Below are positions 10,503 through 25,829 of a stretch of DNA of 64,000 nucleotides, in pieces. Position 1 is the stretch's first letter. Every line of letters begins with the position of its first letter. This stretch comes from Heterodera schachtii (Eukaryota; Nematoda; Chromadorea; Rhabditida; Heteroderidae): assembly GCA_023374025.1 (NCBI GenBank), contig SIJG01000002.1, positions 4,098,383 to 4,162,382 of the forward strand, in the 5' to 3' direction. The notes below the pieces were generated by a model. The model was not told where the DNA came from. It saw only the letters and a list, made by a program, of their open reading frames with translations, and searched no databases. Position numbers and translations under genes: made by a program.

Positions 10503-13394
10503 TCAGTCCTCGCCAATTATGTTCAGCATCAGTCGTCGGCGCTTCTTCACTTCTTTGTCCAACGGACGAATGATGCGACCGTCCTAATGGGACATAAATA
10601 AGTTAGACCCATCCGATGATGTAAAATAATAAAAAGAAATGAAAAAATATTTTCGGGACATTGTTATTTGCATCAGTAAGTTAACAATAAGCAATTCAAT
10701 AAACTTTCAATTTTTTTGAAAAAAATATTGGAATTCGCTTTTCCCCTACTTTTGTCGCGATGGCCGGCTTCGTCAGCTGTTGGTGCGCAATGGGCGTGTT
10801 CCAATCGCGGCCCAGCGGTTGCCGAATGTACGCCTCGTAGTCCTGGACACGAGTGAATGGGAAGGGCACGTCGCGGGGCTGAAGCCGTTGGATGGCATCC
10901 GACACGTGGCACTGCTCGCGGATGATGACGCCCGGTCGGTTCGCGTCCTTCCTGCGCGGCGCCTTCAGCTTCGGTTGTTGGCCGAATACCCTGCCAAATT
11001 AATGAAATTTATTTAAAAAAAGAAATTTAGAATTAATTTCGGTTTAACTTGAGCTCCCGGCGCTGCTCCGCCTCTTCCGAAATGCCGGGCCCCGTCCATG
11101 CGCCCCAACCGCGCAAGTATTTGCTGGGTTTGCCCTTCGGCTTCTCCTGGGTTTCGATCCGTTCCTTTCGCCGTTGGAATTCGCCCAACACATCGTCGTC
11201 CGCGTACGCCTCCGCTTGGAACGCGTGCAGAGCATCTGCGATTTTCCATATTTTCCAGTGTCATATCCTAATCCGTGCCCAGCAAAACCAACCCGAGTCC
11301 GAGTCGGCGCCGTCCGCCAACTCTCGAGGAATCTGCACAATTGGACGGACGTTCAAGTCAAGAAAGGGCGGCGGTTCGTCCTCATCAACTTCTTCATCAT
11401 GACTTTTGCTTCCCTCTTCGGTGACGGCGTGGGTTCGCTGGTCGGCAGATTTTGTTGATTCGCCATGTTCACCTGCAACGCCATTTTTATGCTGCTGTTG
11501 TTTTGGTTTATTTATCTGTAATTAGCTTACAAATGCTATAAACCAAATGTTTTGTCACCGTTTTCCTTTCACGTCGAATGTTTTCGAGCGCACTTCGGTA
11601 GAACGGATTCAATGGCACCGGTTGAAAGGTGGAAGCATTCGTGGCGCCGTCGGACAACTGACAATTAGTCAAAGGACTTATTTAAAATTATTGAAAAATA
11701 GTCAACCCCGAGCATTTCTTCCGCTTCAGTATGTTTCTTTTCCTCTTCCTCCTCCTCCAATGCGGTTGCGGCGTGTTTGCTCTTCAGTTCTCGGCCGAGT
11801 CTCAGCTGTTCCTCCACCTTTTCCCGCAGTTGCGGGTCCCTGGCGGAGAATTTGCGCACCTTAATTCAAAGGACCACTCACAAACAGCAGACATAGAAGC
11901 AAATGGTACAGTTAAAAATAAAAATGAATGCAATTTCGATAATTAAGCCAACCAAAATTTATGAATTCACTGTAAACATCAAAATATGCATGAATGTCTC
12001 AATTTGGCTATTTTCCACCTGTTTTGTCCATTTGTTGGTGCCCCGGTGTTTCAGTGTCGCCCTCTCATTGGCCCGGTCTTTCTCCAACTCCGCCAACTTT
12101 TCATCGGCTTGCGCCGGGTCCTTGACCAGCAACTGCTCCACCTCCTTGACCAATTGGCGTCGTTCTTGGCGTTTTCGAATTCGGTGAAATCTAAAAAATA
12201 AGAAATTTTAAAATGATTAAAAAAAATCTAAAAGTCCCACTGTTTGCTTTTGATTTTCGACTGCCGCTTCATTTTCGCTGCTTGGAAACTCATCAGAGCG
12301 CGCATTTTGCGCAATTCGGCACATTTTCGTTGTGCCTAAAGAAACGGCGAATAGTGTAAAAGTTGGCTAAATTTAAAATTGGTATTAAACCTCCTTCACA
12401 TCCATCGCTTTTAGCAATTCGCGTTCCGCCTGCGAGAACTGTTCACCGTCCCTTAATGCATGTTTGCTGCCTTTCAGTGTCTCGGCCATGCGCAGTTCCA
12501 ACTCAGTCCGGGGCTAAAATGCATTTTTAGAATTATTGGCAAATGCTTTTTAATTAAAAAAAATACAAATGTTTACCGTGTGCGTTTTGGCACGCTCTTC
12601 CGCTGTTAATGTGCGCAACGGATCATCCCGTCGTTCGTCGTGCGGAAATTGAAGTTGTTCAGCGACACGAAGGCCCTCCACAATCGGGTCCCATGGTTGC
12701 AATTCTTCTCTACAAGAATGGACAGGTAACTAATAGAATTTGGACATAAAGTCCACGTAATTCGTTCAAATAAAGACAGAGACTAGAGTTCCTAAATCCT
12801 CGATAGTTAAAAAAAAAGGAATAAGGCACCAAATGAACGCGTCAAAAAGAAGTACACATTGTCTGCTTTTGAGTCTTCATAATTGGGACAACAGTCTTTA
12901 CAATTGAACCATTTGGCAATATGTTCAATCTTTCGTTTTTTCCCACCCCAATATTTGCCCACTTTGTCTGTCGATAGGCCAGCCGACTTTCGATGCGAAT
13001 TGTCGCCTGTCTGTGCAGCGGTGCGGCCAACACTTTGTTGTCGCGTCGTTCGCTTTGTTGCGCCTCCAGCGCCGCCTCCAACTCGGCCTCCGCTTCCGTT
13101 CGCTTCGTCACCCAGCGGGGCTTCGCTGTGCGCTTTTTCTGCTGCTGCGCCACCGCCGTCTCTTTTTTCCTCCGATTGCGATCCAATTGCTCTTTTACGA
13201 CATTCACATTTCTTAATTTTGGACGTTGAGTTAAAGAACGGGAAGTTCAATTAAAACACAAGTTGGACCCAATTTCGAATTTGTCGAAGCTCAATTCCCA
13301 TGTTCCAAAAAATAGGATATGTGGTAAAATGCTACCTCGTTGATTTGATGTTGACCAACAGTTCGTCGACGTCCACCCGTTCATCGTCGCTCAT
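10503..13394 (-). CDS. utp14: U3 snoRNA-associated protein UTP14
   Basis: Twelve exons were traced with consistent phase: 13336-13394, 12963-13211, 12577-12709, 12391-12513, 12241-12335, 12019-12190, 11707-11859, 11544-11657, 11293-11515, 11049-11235, 10750-10990 and 10503-10583, encoding about 609 residues. UTP14 belongs to the small-subunit processome and helps 18S rRNA maturation in the nucleolus. Family landmarks are the segment APLHRQATIRIESRLAYRQT, then ELQPWDPIVE and AEQLQFP, the basic KIKSK/FHRIRKRQERRQ region, ERATLKHRGTNKWTK, the Gly-Trp block LRGWGAWTGPGI, and the C-terminal VPFPFT, QPLGRDWNTPIAHQQLTKP and IRPLD. The N-terminal acidic part is shorter than in human UTP14. The last-exon sequence around KKRRRLMLNIIGED is partly duplicated in the SDHC array and at 18643-18690. 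Confidence 0.93.
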
Positions 13395-13764
13395 TTTGCC
13401 AAAATACTTTAAAGATTATGTTGCAAAAATGCAGTAATTTTAATTTATCAATTCTCGCAAAATAAAAATGTCATGTATTTCCAAAATTAACAAATTATTG
13501 TCTACGCATTTGGCAAAGTTAACAACTTTATTCTCATTCGCCAAAATGTATCAGAATACAACACGCATAGAGCATTTGGAAGAATAAAACAGAAACAAAA
13601 TGGGGCCTTTATGCACGAATTTGTGGAAAAATAACTTAAAACGTAGTCCAACCAAAACAACACATAATAAGCAGCACAGTGTCCGAAATGGTACAAAATA
13701 CCGAAGAATTATCCTTCCTCCGTTTTGGTACAAAATACCGAAGAATTCTCCTTCCTCCGTTTTC
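13395..13764. other. Short intergenic gap between ProRS and UTP14
   Basis: 370 bp between the ProRS stop and the UTP14 start, both on the minus strand. No gene is visible. The spacing suits an operon with trans-splicing of the downstream gene. Confidence 0.4.
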
Positions 13765-16712
<2,948 letters not shown>

Positions 16713-17069
16713 TTCTCGATTTATTTTCAGCGAGTTTATGATGTTTTCTGCAATTACGGGACCGTTTGAATATGCATTTAATGAGGCGCGAAAGAGATGT
16801 CTGTAAACACACAGAAATCTTAACGATATCATCTTATCTGAGAAAAGAAGCAACAATGCTATTTGCATAAATTTGAAACTGAAATGCCTGGTCCTGGATT
16901 TCTTGAAACTCATTTTAAAAAACAAAAAAAAGGTTGAAAAAATTGGTAAAATTGAAGAATATGTGTACCAAACCGAATTGGGCGAATGATATATCATTCG
17001 ACGCCTCTCGTTCTATAATGCATGAATCTGAAAGAATTTTTTGGCGGAAACCACTTTGGGCCAAGTTAT
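16713..17069. other. ProRS upstream region, no gene recognised
   Basis: Contains the likely ProRS promoter/5' UTR. Near 17000 there is a single copy of the 'cctctcg...atgaatc..aaagaatttttt' motif that recurs in the adjacent foldback element. Confidence 0.4.
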
Positions 17070-17760
17070 GGGCCCGGGACTGAAGTGGCCAAATGGCTAT
17101 GGGACTGAACCGTCCAAAGCCTTAAAATGCATAAAATGCAACAAAAAATATATCTATCGCTTCCTCTCGGCATGTAAAGGATGAATCCAAAAGAATTTTT
17201 GACCCATAAGGAAACTGACAAAAGTTATGGGTCCTCAAAACCTCAAAAAATGACCCTGATAAAAAATTGTAATGGGTCGATTCCTCTTGGTTTATAATTG
17301 TCAGGAATCCAATTCTGAGGGCGCGCAGCGCCCGCCTTGGCGAGCATGCGAAGACGGAGCAAGTAGTGGGGCGAGACGGAGGGCGGAGGAAAAAGTCTGA
17401 CGAGCGCCACAGGCGGTTGACTGCGGGGGCCCGAAGGACCCCGCCAATCAGTCAACCACCTGCGGATCACGCGCGGACTTCTTCCGTAGCCCGTAGTCTC
17501 GCCCCACCTACTGGCCGCCGTAGTCGAGTGTGCGGTGTTATGGCCAAAATACACTCACCAATTCACTTTTAATTTGTACACTTTAGTCCATTAAAATTTT
17601 TTTATTTTTTGAGGTTTGAGGACCCATAACTTTTGTCAGTTTCCTTTTGGATCAAAAATTCTTTTGGATTCATCCTTTACATGCCGAGAGGAAGCGATAG
17701 ATATATTTTTTGTTGCATTTTATGCATTTTAAGGCTTTGGCCACTTCAATCCCGGGCCCC
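17070..17760. mobile_element. Foldback element with about 150-bp inverted arms
   Basis: The left arm (about 17070-17236) and right arm (about 17613-17760) are inverted copies. Both run from an outer GGGCCCGGGA-YTGAAGTGGCC end through AAAGCCTTAAAATGCAT to CTCAAACCTC. The left arm has about 25 extra bases that duplicate part of its end. The interior (17310-17530) is GC-rich and itself contains inverted pieces such as GGTTGACTG and CAGTCAACC. No transposase is encoded. Confidence 0.7.
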
Positions 17761-17915
17761 GCGGAGCGGCTTAACTCGTGGAATTTGTGGCGACCGGTGA
17801 CCAATTCAGTCAAATTTGTGATTGCCTTTCCCATTGTCTACCACATACTCAACGGAATCCGATTTATGGTCTCATTTTTACATTTAAATACACATAAATT
17901 GGTTTTTACTTTCCA
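17761..17915 (+). pseudogene. SDHC exon 3 fragment
   Basis: Starts abruptly at GCGGAGCGGCTTAACTCG and matches SDHC exon 3 (AERLNSWNLWRPVTNS through NGIRFM) plus the beginning of intron 3, then loses similarity. The first half of exon 3 and all other exons are absent. It abuts the outer end of the foldback element directly. Confidence 0.85.
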
Positions 17916-18321
17916 AATTACTTGTGGATTAGACCACATAAATTTTTTTCAGCGACCCTGAAAACTCCAAAATACATGTTTTCAAGTTAAATATTTGAAT
18001 TTTATTATGTAATAATAATTTGTGAAATTGCGTTCCTGGGATTTTTTCGGTTCTCTGTTTTGATTACCTTAGGTATGTAAGTTGTTTTTTTTGCACAATC
18101 AGAAAATAGCGAGAGAAAGAAGAGAGAGAGAGAAAAGAAGAAAAACAAAATTTTTTTTGGCGTTCTATTTATTTATACTACATACCTATTTTTAAATTAA
18201 AAAAAAAGAAAAAATTTCAAAACATCGGGGGCGACAAATCTTACTCTTACCCTAATTTGTTTTCCATTATTATTACATAAATTTTTTTTCAGTTTGTCAA
18301 ATTATCTTCCAAATTAAAAAC

Positions 18322-18642
18322 ATGGTGCTCGTTCGTTTTGAAAAATCAAAAAATAACTTGGACAATGTGGAGGTCCAACCGCACGAAACGATTTCTCAAC
18401 TTCGTGCTTTAATTGAACAAAAGCTTGGAGTTAATCCAAACACAATGCGTGTCTATATCAGCATCCAAAGTATTGTCACTTTTAAGTGTCGTAACATTCA
18501 GTTTTAAAATTGGTTCAATTTAGATCAATTGACACCACTTGATGAGGCCCAAACCGTCGGGGCGTTGGGATTTACGGATGGGCGCATTGTTTTTTTGCGT
18601 CCCCGCACACATGGGTCCGTTCCGACTGGAGCTTTAGCCTGA
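18322..18642 (+). CDS. Small ubiquitin-like protein, possibly elongin B-like
   Basis: Exons 18322-18469 and 18524-18642 encode 88 residues. The start MVLVRFEKSKNNLDNVEV and the following TISQLRALIEQKLGVNP fit the first beta-hairpin and helix of a ubiquitin fold. MRVYI...NQLTPLDEAQTVGALGFTDG fits the second half, with the order seen in elongin B ([22 protein letters not shown]). Elongin B pairs with elongin C in cullin-RING ligases and transcription elongation complexes. The protein lacks the longer elongin B C-terminus, so a different ubiquitin-like family is possible. Immediately after its stop, sequence derived from the end of UTP14 begins, so the original 3' end may have been replaced. Truncated copies lie in the SDHC array at 7917-8144 and 9235-9462. 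Confidence 0.5.
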
Positions 18643-18868
18643 GGTGAAGAAGCGCCGACGATTGATGCTGGACCTAATTGGCGAGGACAGACCGCACTTT
18701 TGCCTTTCTCTTTTCGTTCATTGTTATTTGATACTATGTAAAATTGTTGAAATTATGCGTAAATATATTTTGAAAATATCCTTTTGTTTGACACATCATT
18801 AAGAGTTAACTGCTTTTATTTTCTGTTTTTTAACATTGTCCAATTTTATTATGTCAGTTGAATGCAAA

Positions 18869-19742
18869 ATGCTTCTAAAACTTCCGATATTTCTCTGCTC
18901 CTCTCGTCAGTTCTTTCGTGCCATCGCTTTTGTGAGTGTTTAAAATGCCATTGTTTTTCTTTATTCATTTCCCCCATTTCTTCAGCAGGTTCGGCCCCAG
19001 CAGCGGCTTCTGCCCGTCCGTCTCTCGTCGACCGCCGCCAAAACGCCGGTCCAGGAGTTCGGCTTTGAGTATCTGAAGCGGCAGATGAACCTGGGCAGGC
19101 CGTTGTCGCCGCACTTGCAAATTTACAAGCCACAGCTGACCTGGGTGATGTCCGGCGTGCATCGGATCCTCGCCTGTATCATGTCCGGAGGTGATTGGCA
19201 CCATTCGATTGTTAACACTCAAAAATTTAATATCACTTCCATGCCGTTGATTTAATTGAATGGAAAGTAACGGAACACCCAACTCCATTAGTAAAATTAA
19301 AACTTAATCGTTGTTGCTTGTCGAATTTGATAATCTTTCCCCCAATTTAAGCTCTGTTGGTCGGCGTTTTCGTTTTTGGCATTTGCTCGGTCGATTTCAC
19401 TTCGTTTGCGGAGCGGCTTAACTCGTGGAATTTGTGGCGACCGGTGACCAATTCAGTCAAATTTGTGATCGCCTTTCCCATTGTCTACCACATACTCAAC
19501 GGAATCCGATTTATGGTCTCATTTTTACATTTAAATACACATAAATTGAATTTTTACTATCCAAATTACTATCATTTTAGGCTTTTGACATGGCCAAAGG
19601 CACCGAATTGGCGTCCGTTTACCGCTCCGGCTATTTGGTGATCGGCTTGTCCACGCTTATTTCCCTGCTCATTGTGGCCAATTCGAAGCATTTGACGAAG
19701 GAACAGTTCCAACAGAAGTACAAAAAGGAAGTGAACAAATAG
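18869..19742 (+). CDS. mev-1: Succinate dehydrogenase cytochrome b560 subunit, copy D
   Basis: Exons 18869-18931, 18986-19190, 19352-19515 and 19581-19742 encode 197 residues, the same protein as copy A with the normal end KKEVNK-stop. SDHC anchors complex II and binds haem through the H-x3-G-I-R-F-M signature at the exon 3/4 junction. The start at 18869 is preferred over the in-frame ATG at 18851: the shorter form gives a presequence without an acidic residue, and TTTTATTATGTCAG just upstream could be a cis or trans splice acceptor. The copy sits about 225 bp downstream of the ubiquitin-like stop on the same strand. Confidence 0.93.
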
Positions 19743-19904
19743 GACGAAGAGACAAAAAGAAACATAATGAAATTGGGACAAATCGCCTCAATGTTTATGT
19801 ATTGCTGAACAACAACAGTCAATGAACGCGCATAAAGCAATAGGATGTTTTGTTTTGCATGGAGAGAAATGATAATTTAAAAAAATAGAAATTTTGGCAT
19901 TTTT

Positions 19905-20226
19905 TCATCGGTTGTGCCGCCATTTGATCGCTGCCGGTGGCAGCGGTGCTCTGTTGAACAGTGCCGCGCGGAAATGGCGAGAAATGGCAAAGAGTGACAA
20001 AAAGAGAAGGGAAATGGCGAAGACGGCACGGGGAATGGCCAACCAGTCGATCAGCTCCTCCTCTCCATGGCCAAAGGCTAAACAGACAGCATCAAGCAGT
20101 GTGCCATTGACCCAATCTCGTGGTTCAGCTGCGGGTTCGTGCCGGGCAACGGCACTTTTTTGGGCCCGGGGATCGTCTCGGTACCGAGGGTTTGAAATTC
20201 GGGAATTACCCACCACTAGTTGCACC
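19905..20226 (-). pseudogene. Truncated duplicate of TMEM218-like exon 3
   Basis: The minus strand encodes the same terminal exon as 6435-6658 (RDWVNGTLLDAVCLA, IPRAVFAISLLFLSLF, stop) with few differences, but no upstream exons exist beyond 20226. It is convergent with SDHC copy D, mirroring the arrangement at 6-7 kb. Confidence 0.85.
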
Positions 20227-21205
20227 GATTGATTGAGCGGTGAACATTTTTTTTGCTCGGAATTTCAGTGTCAGTCAGTCAAATGAGGAAAATGCCATGG
20301 CCATCGAATGGATTAATCACTCATTCGATGAGACACACATTCATTCCTTCCAAAATCAATTCAATTTGTGCTGATCAGAGAGCAAATTGGCTTGGCGAAA
20401 GCATTCTTTAAAATTAATTTTTATTTATTGTCGATGACAAGGAATGCCACACACTGAACTGATCAGAGGTGAAATGAGAAACGGTGGAGAGAGCGGTGAT
20501 CAGAGGAGGGCATTCATTTGCATTTCATTCTCGAAGTCAGTCGAGTCGAGAAGGGAATTCGAAGAACGAAAACAAAATAATGAAATTGAAAGAATCTCGA
20601 CTCGAAAGAGCTCAACAAAAAGTGCACAGAAATGGGGCGGGGGGGGGGAAACTAACGGAAGCGACGATTAGTGTTTTAATTACTCCAATTTGAATAAATT
20701 TGAACAGTCATTGGCGTGAACGAAGAAATGCAAAAGTAACAGAACGGTGAAATGGACAAGCAAATGAGTTTAATAATTGTAAGAATACTGAATCGCAATA
20801 TTTGAGGCCGAATTATTCAATTTTTTCAGGACGGGGAGAAAAAGGACACTTTTTGGGGTAAATTTCGGAGTTTTTCGTGAGTTGAGCGACCATCGCAGAG
20901 AAAGGGCATTTTGGAAAAATGGAACGCCGGAGGGCGGAATTGAACCGAACGATTGGTGGGGCGAAATGTCACAAGCGATGCCGAGTCGACAAAATGCCGT
21001 TCGTCCCCCCATTTGTGCCGTGTCAAATTGGGCCGAGCACCTGGGGAAAAGCCAATGCTTTAGAGGCAATGAGAATAAAAGAAAAACAATTGCAATACAA
21101 TAAAAACTTTCAATTTACCAAATTTTTTTTTAATTTTTCATGCAAAAATTATTTATTTTTATATTTTTTAATATGGCACATAAAAAAATTAATTTAATTA
21201 TAATT
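20227..21205. other. Intergenic region, no gene recognised
   Basis: Contains several short open frames on both strands (for example around 20444-20690 and 20770-21070) with no recognisable motif, and a run of ten G at about 20639. It includes the 3' flank of the TMEM55 gene. Confidence 0.4.
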
Positions 21206-22753
21206 TTAAAGCAATTGACCACCGACCAGGCTGACTTTCATCCGCGCATAGTACACAAATCGGAAGAGGCAATAAGTGGCACCGATGGAAAGAATGACCA
21301 ACGAAGTGAACAGCAAAACTCCGCCACCGCCGGTGTGAAAAGTGCCGAACTGAAAAAAGAGGGCAAATGGAATATTTGAGACAACAATTTGAGTAATTAT
21401 TGTAAGAAATACAATGAGTCCGGCCAAAACCGAGCAAAGGATCACAGTGGCAATGCAAAACAAGGTAGAACGGGCACGAGCGAAGCGAACGCCAACGGAC
21501 GAACTGACAATTGGGGAGCCAAAAGATGACACAAATTTTCGGCGTCGTAGAAAAAAAAATGGGAATTAAGCATTTTGAGACCTAATTTTGGAAAAACTAT
21601 GGGAAAATTTGGATCCGGCGGTCCCGTTAGGCATCGCCGGGCGAAAATTTAGGGTCAAATTTATGAAGAAAATTCAAAATTAAATAAAATTATCATTTTT
21701 AAAAACAATTTAATTTACATTTCAGGACGGGCTAAAATTGAGGAGCTAAAAAATGGCACAGTTGGGAAAAGTTTATTTTGTCGAACAAACAATATTTTTT
21801 TTTATAAAACTCAAAGTTTTTGTCCATTTTTAGTGATAGATCACTTTTTTTACTGCCTGATCATACAATTTATCATTCCTCCCCCTCCCTGAACATACAC
21901 GCCTTTGCAGTGAGGGCAGTGGGCCACCGTGTTGGACAGCGTGTTGAAGATGATCACCTCGGCGCAGTGCGCGCACTGCACGCGGCACGTGCCGGCCGGC
22001 GCCCGCACCGCCGTGCCGACCGGAGAAGAGGCGGCCAAAGTGATCACACGACGACAGTTCTGCCGCGGGCACGCAATGCGCGCGGAGGACGCCTTGCACA
22101 CGAGCAGACAGTTGCAGGGGCAACGCACGTACTTTTTGCCGGGCGGTGCGGCACGGATGGGCGTCACCTGTGGCAAAATGAGGGAAGAAAGCAGCGTAAA
22201 AATGGGAAATGATCGACAACAAAATGCTTTCAAATGCCCAACCTCGTTGCAGTTTTGGCACCGGACAACATGGAGCGTCGTTTTGCCGTCAAGCGCAATT
22301 TCGGCCTCACAAACCCGGCACACAACCATTGGACCTGTGAAATTCAATGATGATTGGGATGGATTTATGCGAACTGACAGACCTCGGTTCATCAGCGGCG
22401 AGTCTTCGTCGTCCTCCTCCCCGACATCCGATGGCGACCCATTTTGGTTGACATTGCGCGCTTGGCCCTGTCCCATCGGCGTTCTTGGGTCGGCATCCCC
22501 GTGTTGGTAGGACACAAAACCGCCCTTAAAAATAAGAAAATGCGCAATTTGTAATTTTAGTGCCATTTGTGGCAATTTTAAATAAATTCTTATTTTATCT
22601 TTTACTTGCCTGGACCTCCCCTTCGCCGCCGGTTAGCGGATCATTGTGGTCAATAGGCCGCGCCTCCTCACGCGACGAAGTGCGACTGTAAGTGCGAGGA
22701 TTGGACGACTGTATAAGGGGCAATTTCTCTGCCGAACGGACATCACGGGACAT
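21206..22753 (-). CDS. PIP4P: Phosphatidylinositol-4,5-bisphosphate 4-phosphatase (TMEM55/PIP4P)
   Basis: Six exons: 22610-22753, 22383-22524, 22243-22334, 21857-22167, 21413-21503 and 21206-21349, about 307 residues. TMEM55 proteins are late endosome/lysosome membrane proteins reported to remove the 4-phosphate of PI(4,5)P2 and to link lysosomes to dynein. The zinc-ribbon region has VVRCQNCNEVTPIRAAPPGK and CPCNCLLVC. The CX5R motif CKASSAR spans about residues 150-156, followed by CPRQNCRRVI and CPHCKGVY. Two helices follow (LFCIATVILCSVLAGLI and LLFTSLVILSIGATYCLF). The N-terminus has EKLPLI, a dileucine-type sorting signal. Two introns start with GC (after exons 1 and 4: CAG|GCAAGT and CAG|GCAGTA). 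Intron 4 contains a weak copy of the CGGCACCGCCGG repeat. Confidence 0.9.
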
Positions 22754-23645
22754 TTTGAATGTCTGCAAAATGCTTTTAAACTTCAAAATTTATTCAATGA
22801 TAAACAAAAAAAATTGATAAAGCCGGAGTGAAAATGCACAGAAAACAGTGGGAATAATCACAGCCACAGATGTTTATTTTCTCATTTTTTAAAATGGAAT
22901 GCCAAACATTATGCCAAAATAAAAATTACGAATTTCGGCTATTAACGCGCTAAATGCTAGCAGACAGACACACAATTGATTTTATTACTTTTTGAAGACG
23001 GTAATCGACAGTAAAGCCTTCATTCCCCGCATCAGTTTAACCTTAATTCTCACTCATAAGCACTAATTTAATTTTAACCATTCCATTTTATTTAAGGTTA
23101 TTATTTGACAAATTTACCGTCAATGGCTGGGCGATGAAATGATTGTGCTGGTGAAAGTTTGTTGAATGGTGACACAAGGTAAAGCATTTTGGAGTTACCT
23201 AATTTCTAAGAACAATAATTGCAAATTTATTTCCCATTTGAATGAATCGACGCCTTTCTTCGTATCTTTGTGATCTAAAAGACACCGATACAATCATAAT
23301 ATATCCGTTAATTCGAGCTTAACCCAATGTTAATGCAATTTTAAGCTTTGTAATGGTATAAATATGAGCCTTCTTCCCCCAATTGTCCAAGCTTGCCATG
23401 TATTTGCAACGTTTCGGCTAGCCGAGCGTTTGCTCAGATTATTTTCATAACTTTAGATATCACTATTTTTGCTCAGTTTGATACAATTTATTTAATTGGT
23501 TAGAATCGATCGATTCGAATTCCGTTTATTTCACACATTCACGATTTGTTGGTGTAGGCAGTGCATTGAGAGAGAGAAAGATTCTACGAAATAGACACAC
23601 TTCCGTACGTACGTAGGCAGAACACAGACTTCACAGAAGAAGAGA
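22754..23645. promoter_or_regulatory. Divergent intergenic region between PIP4P and hnRNP genes
   Basis: About 890 bp between two divergent starts. It is AT-rich and holds no open frame of note. Promoter elements for both genes presumably lie here, but no specific motif is recognised. Confidence 0.4.
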
Positions 23646-25424
<1,779 letters not shown>

Positions 25425-25829
25425 GCTGAAGATGCGCGATATTGATCGACTATACCTTGAAAATGGATGAAATCTTTTTGGCACTTTGCCCCTTTTAAAT
25501 TATTTTTACCCACTTTTTTAACGTTGTGTACCAACGTGACCATCGTCAATGCAACTATTTGTGTCCATCAGTAGTCGTATATTACAAATATGTATGATTC
25601 TCTGGTGATTTCACGTATTTTCAATTTAAATTTGTTAATTTGATATTCTGAAAAAAAAAAATTTGATCAACCCTTTTAATTGAATTTTTGAGTTTTTGAC
25701 TGTAATATTATATAATAATATTATATTTTATTGCTTTTGAATGTGAGTTGATGAATTTGTGGGCAATGAATATGGATAGGGATAATTTATTATGAATTCA
25801 CAACAGGAGAACACAGTAAAAGATTACAA
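25425..25829. other. Intergenic region hnRNP to CCT3
   Basis: 405 bp between two same-strand genes; AT-rich with likely hnRNP 3' UTR. It is close enough for an operon, but no clear trans-splice signal was identified. Confidence 0.35.

Larger units (their letters stand above)
18415..20226. repeat. Inverted duplication of the 6.34-8.14 kb region
   Basis: Read on the opposite strand, this segment matches 6345-8144: part of the ubiquitin-like gene, a UTP14 tail piece (18643-18690), SDHC, the SDHC-TMEM218 spacer, and TMEM218 exon 3. Similarity stops near 20226, inside what would be TMEM218 intron 2. The two arms are about 10 kb apart. Confidence 0.9.

Noticed and set aside
20444..21103. Short open frames between the inverted duplication and the PIP4P gene
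   Set aside because: No motif, overlapping on both strands, no consistent exon chain.
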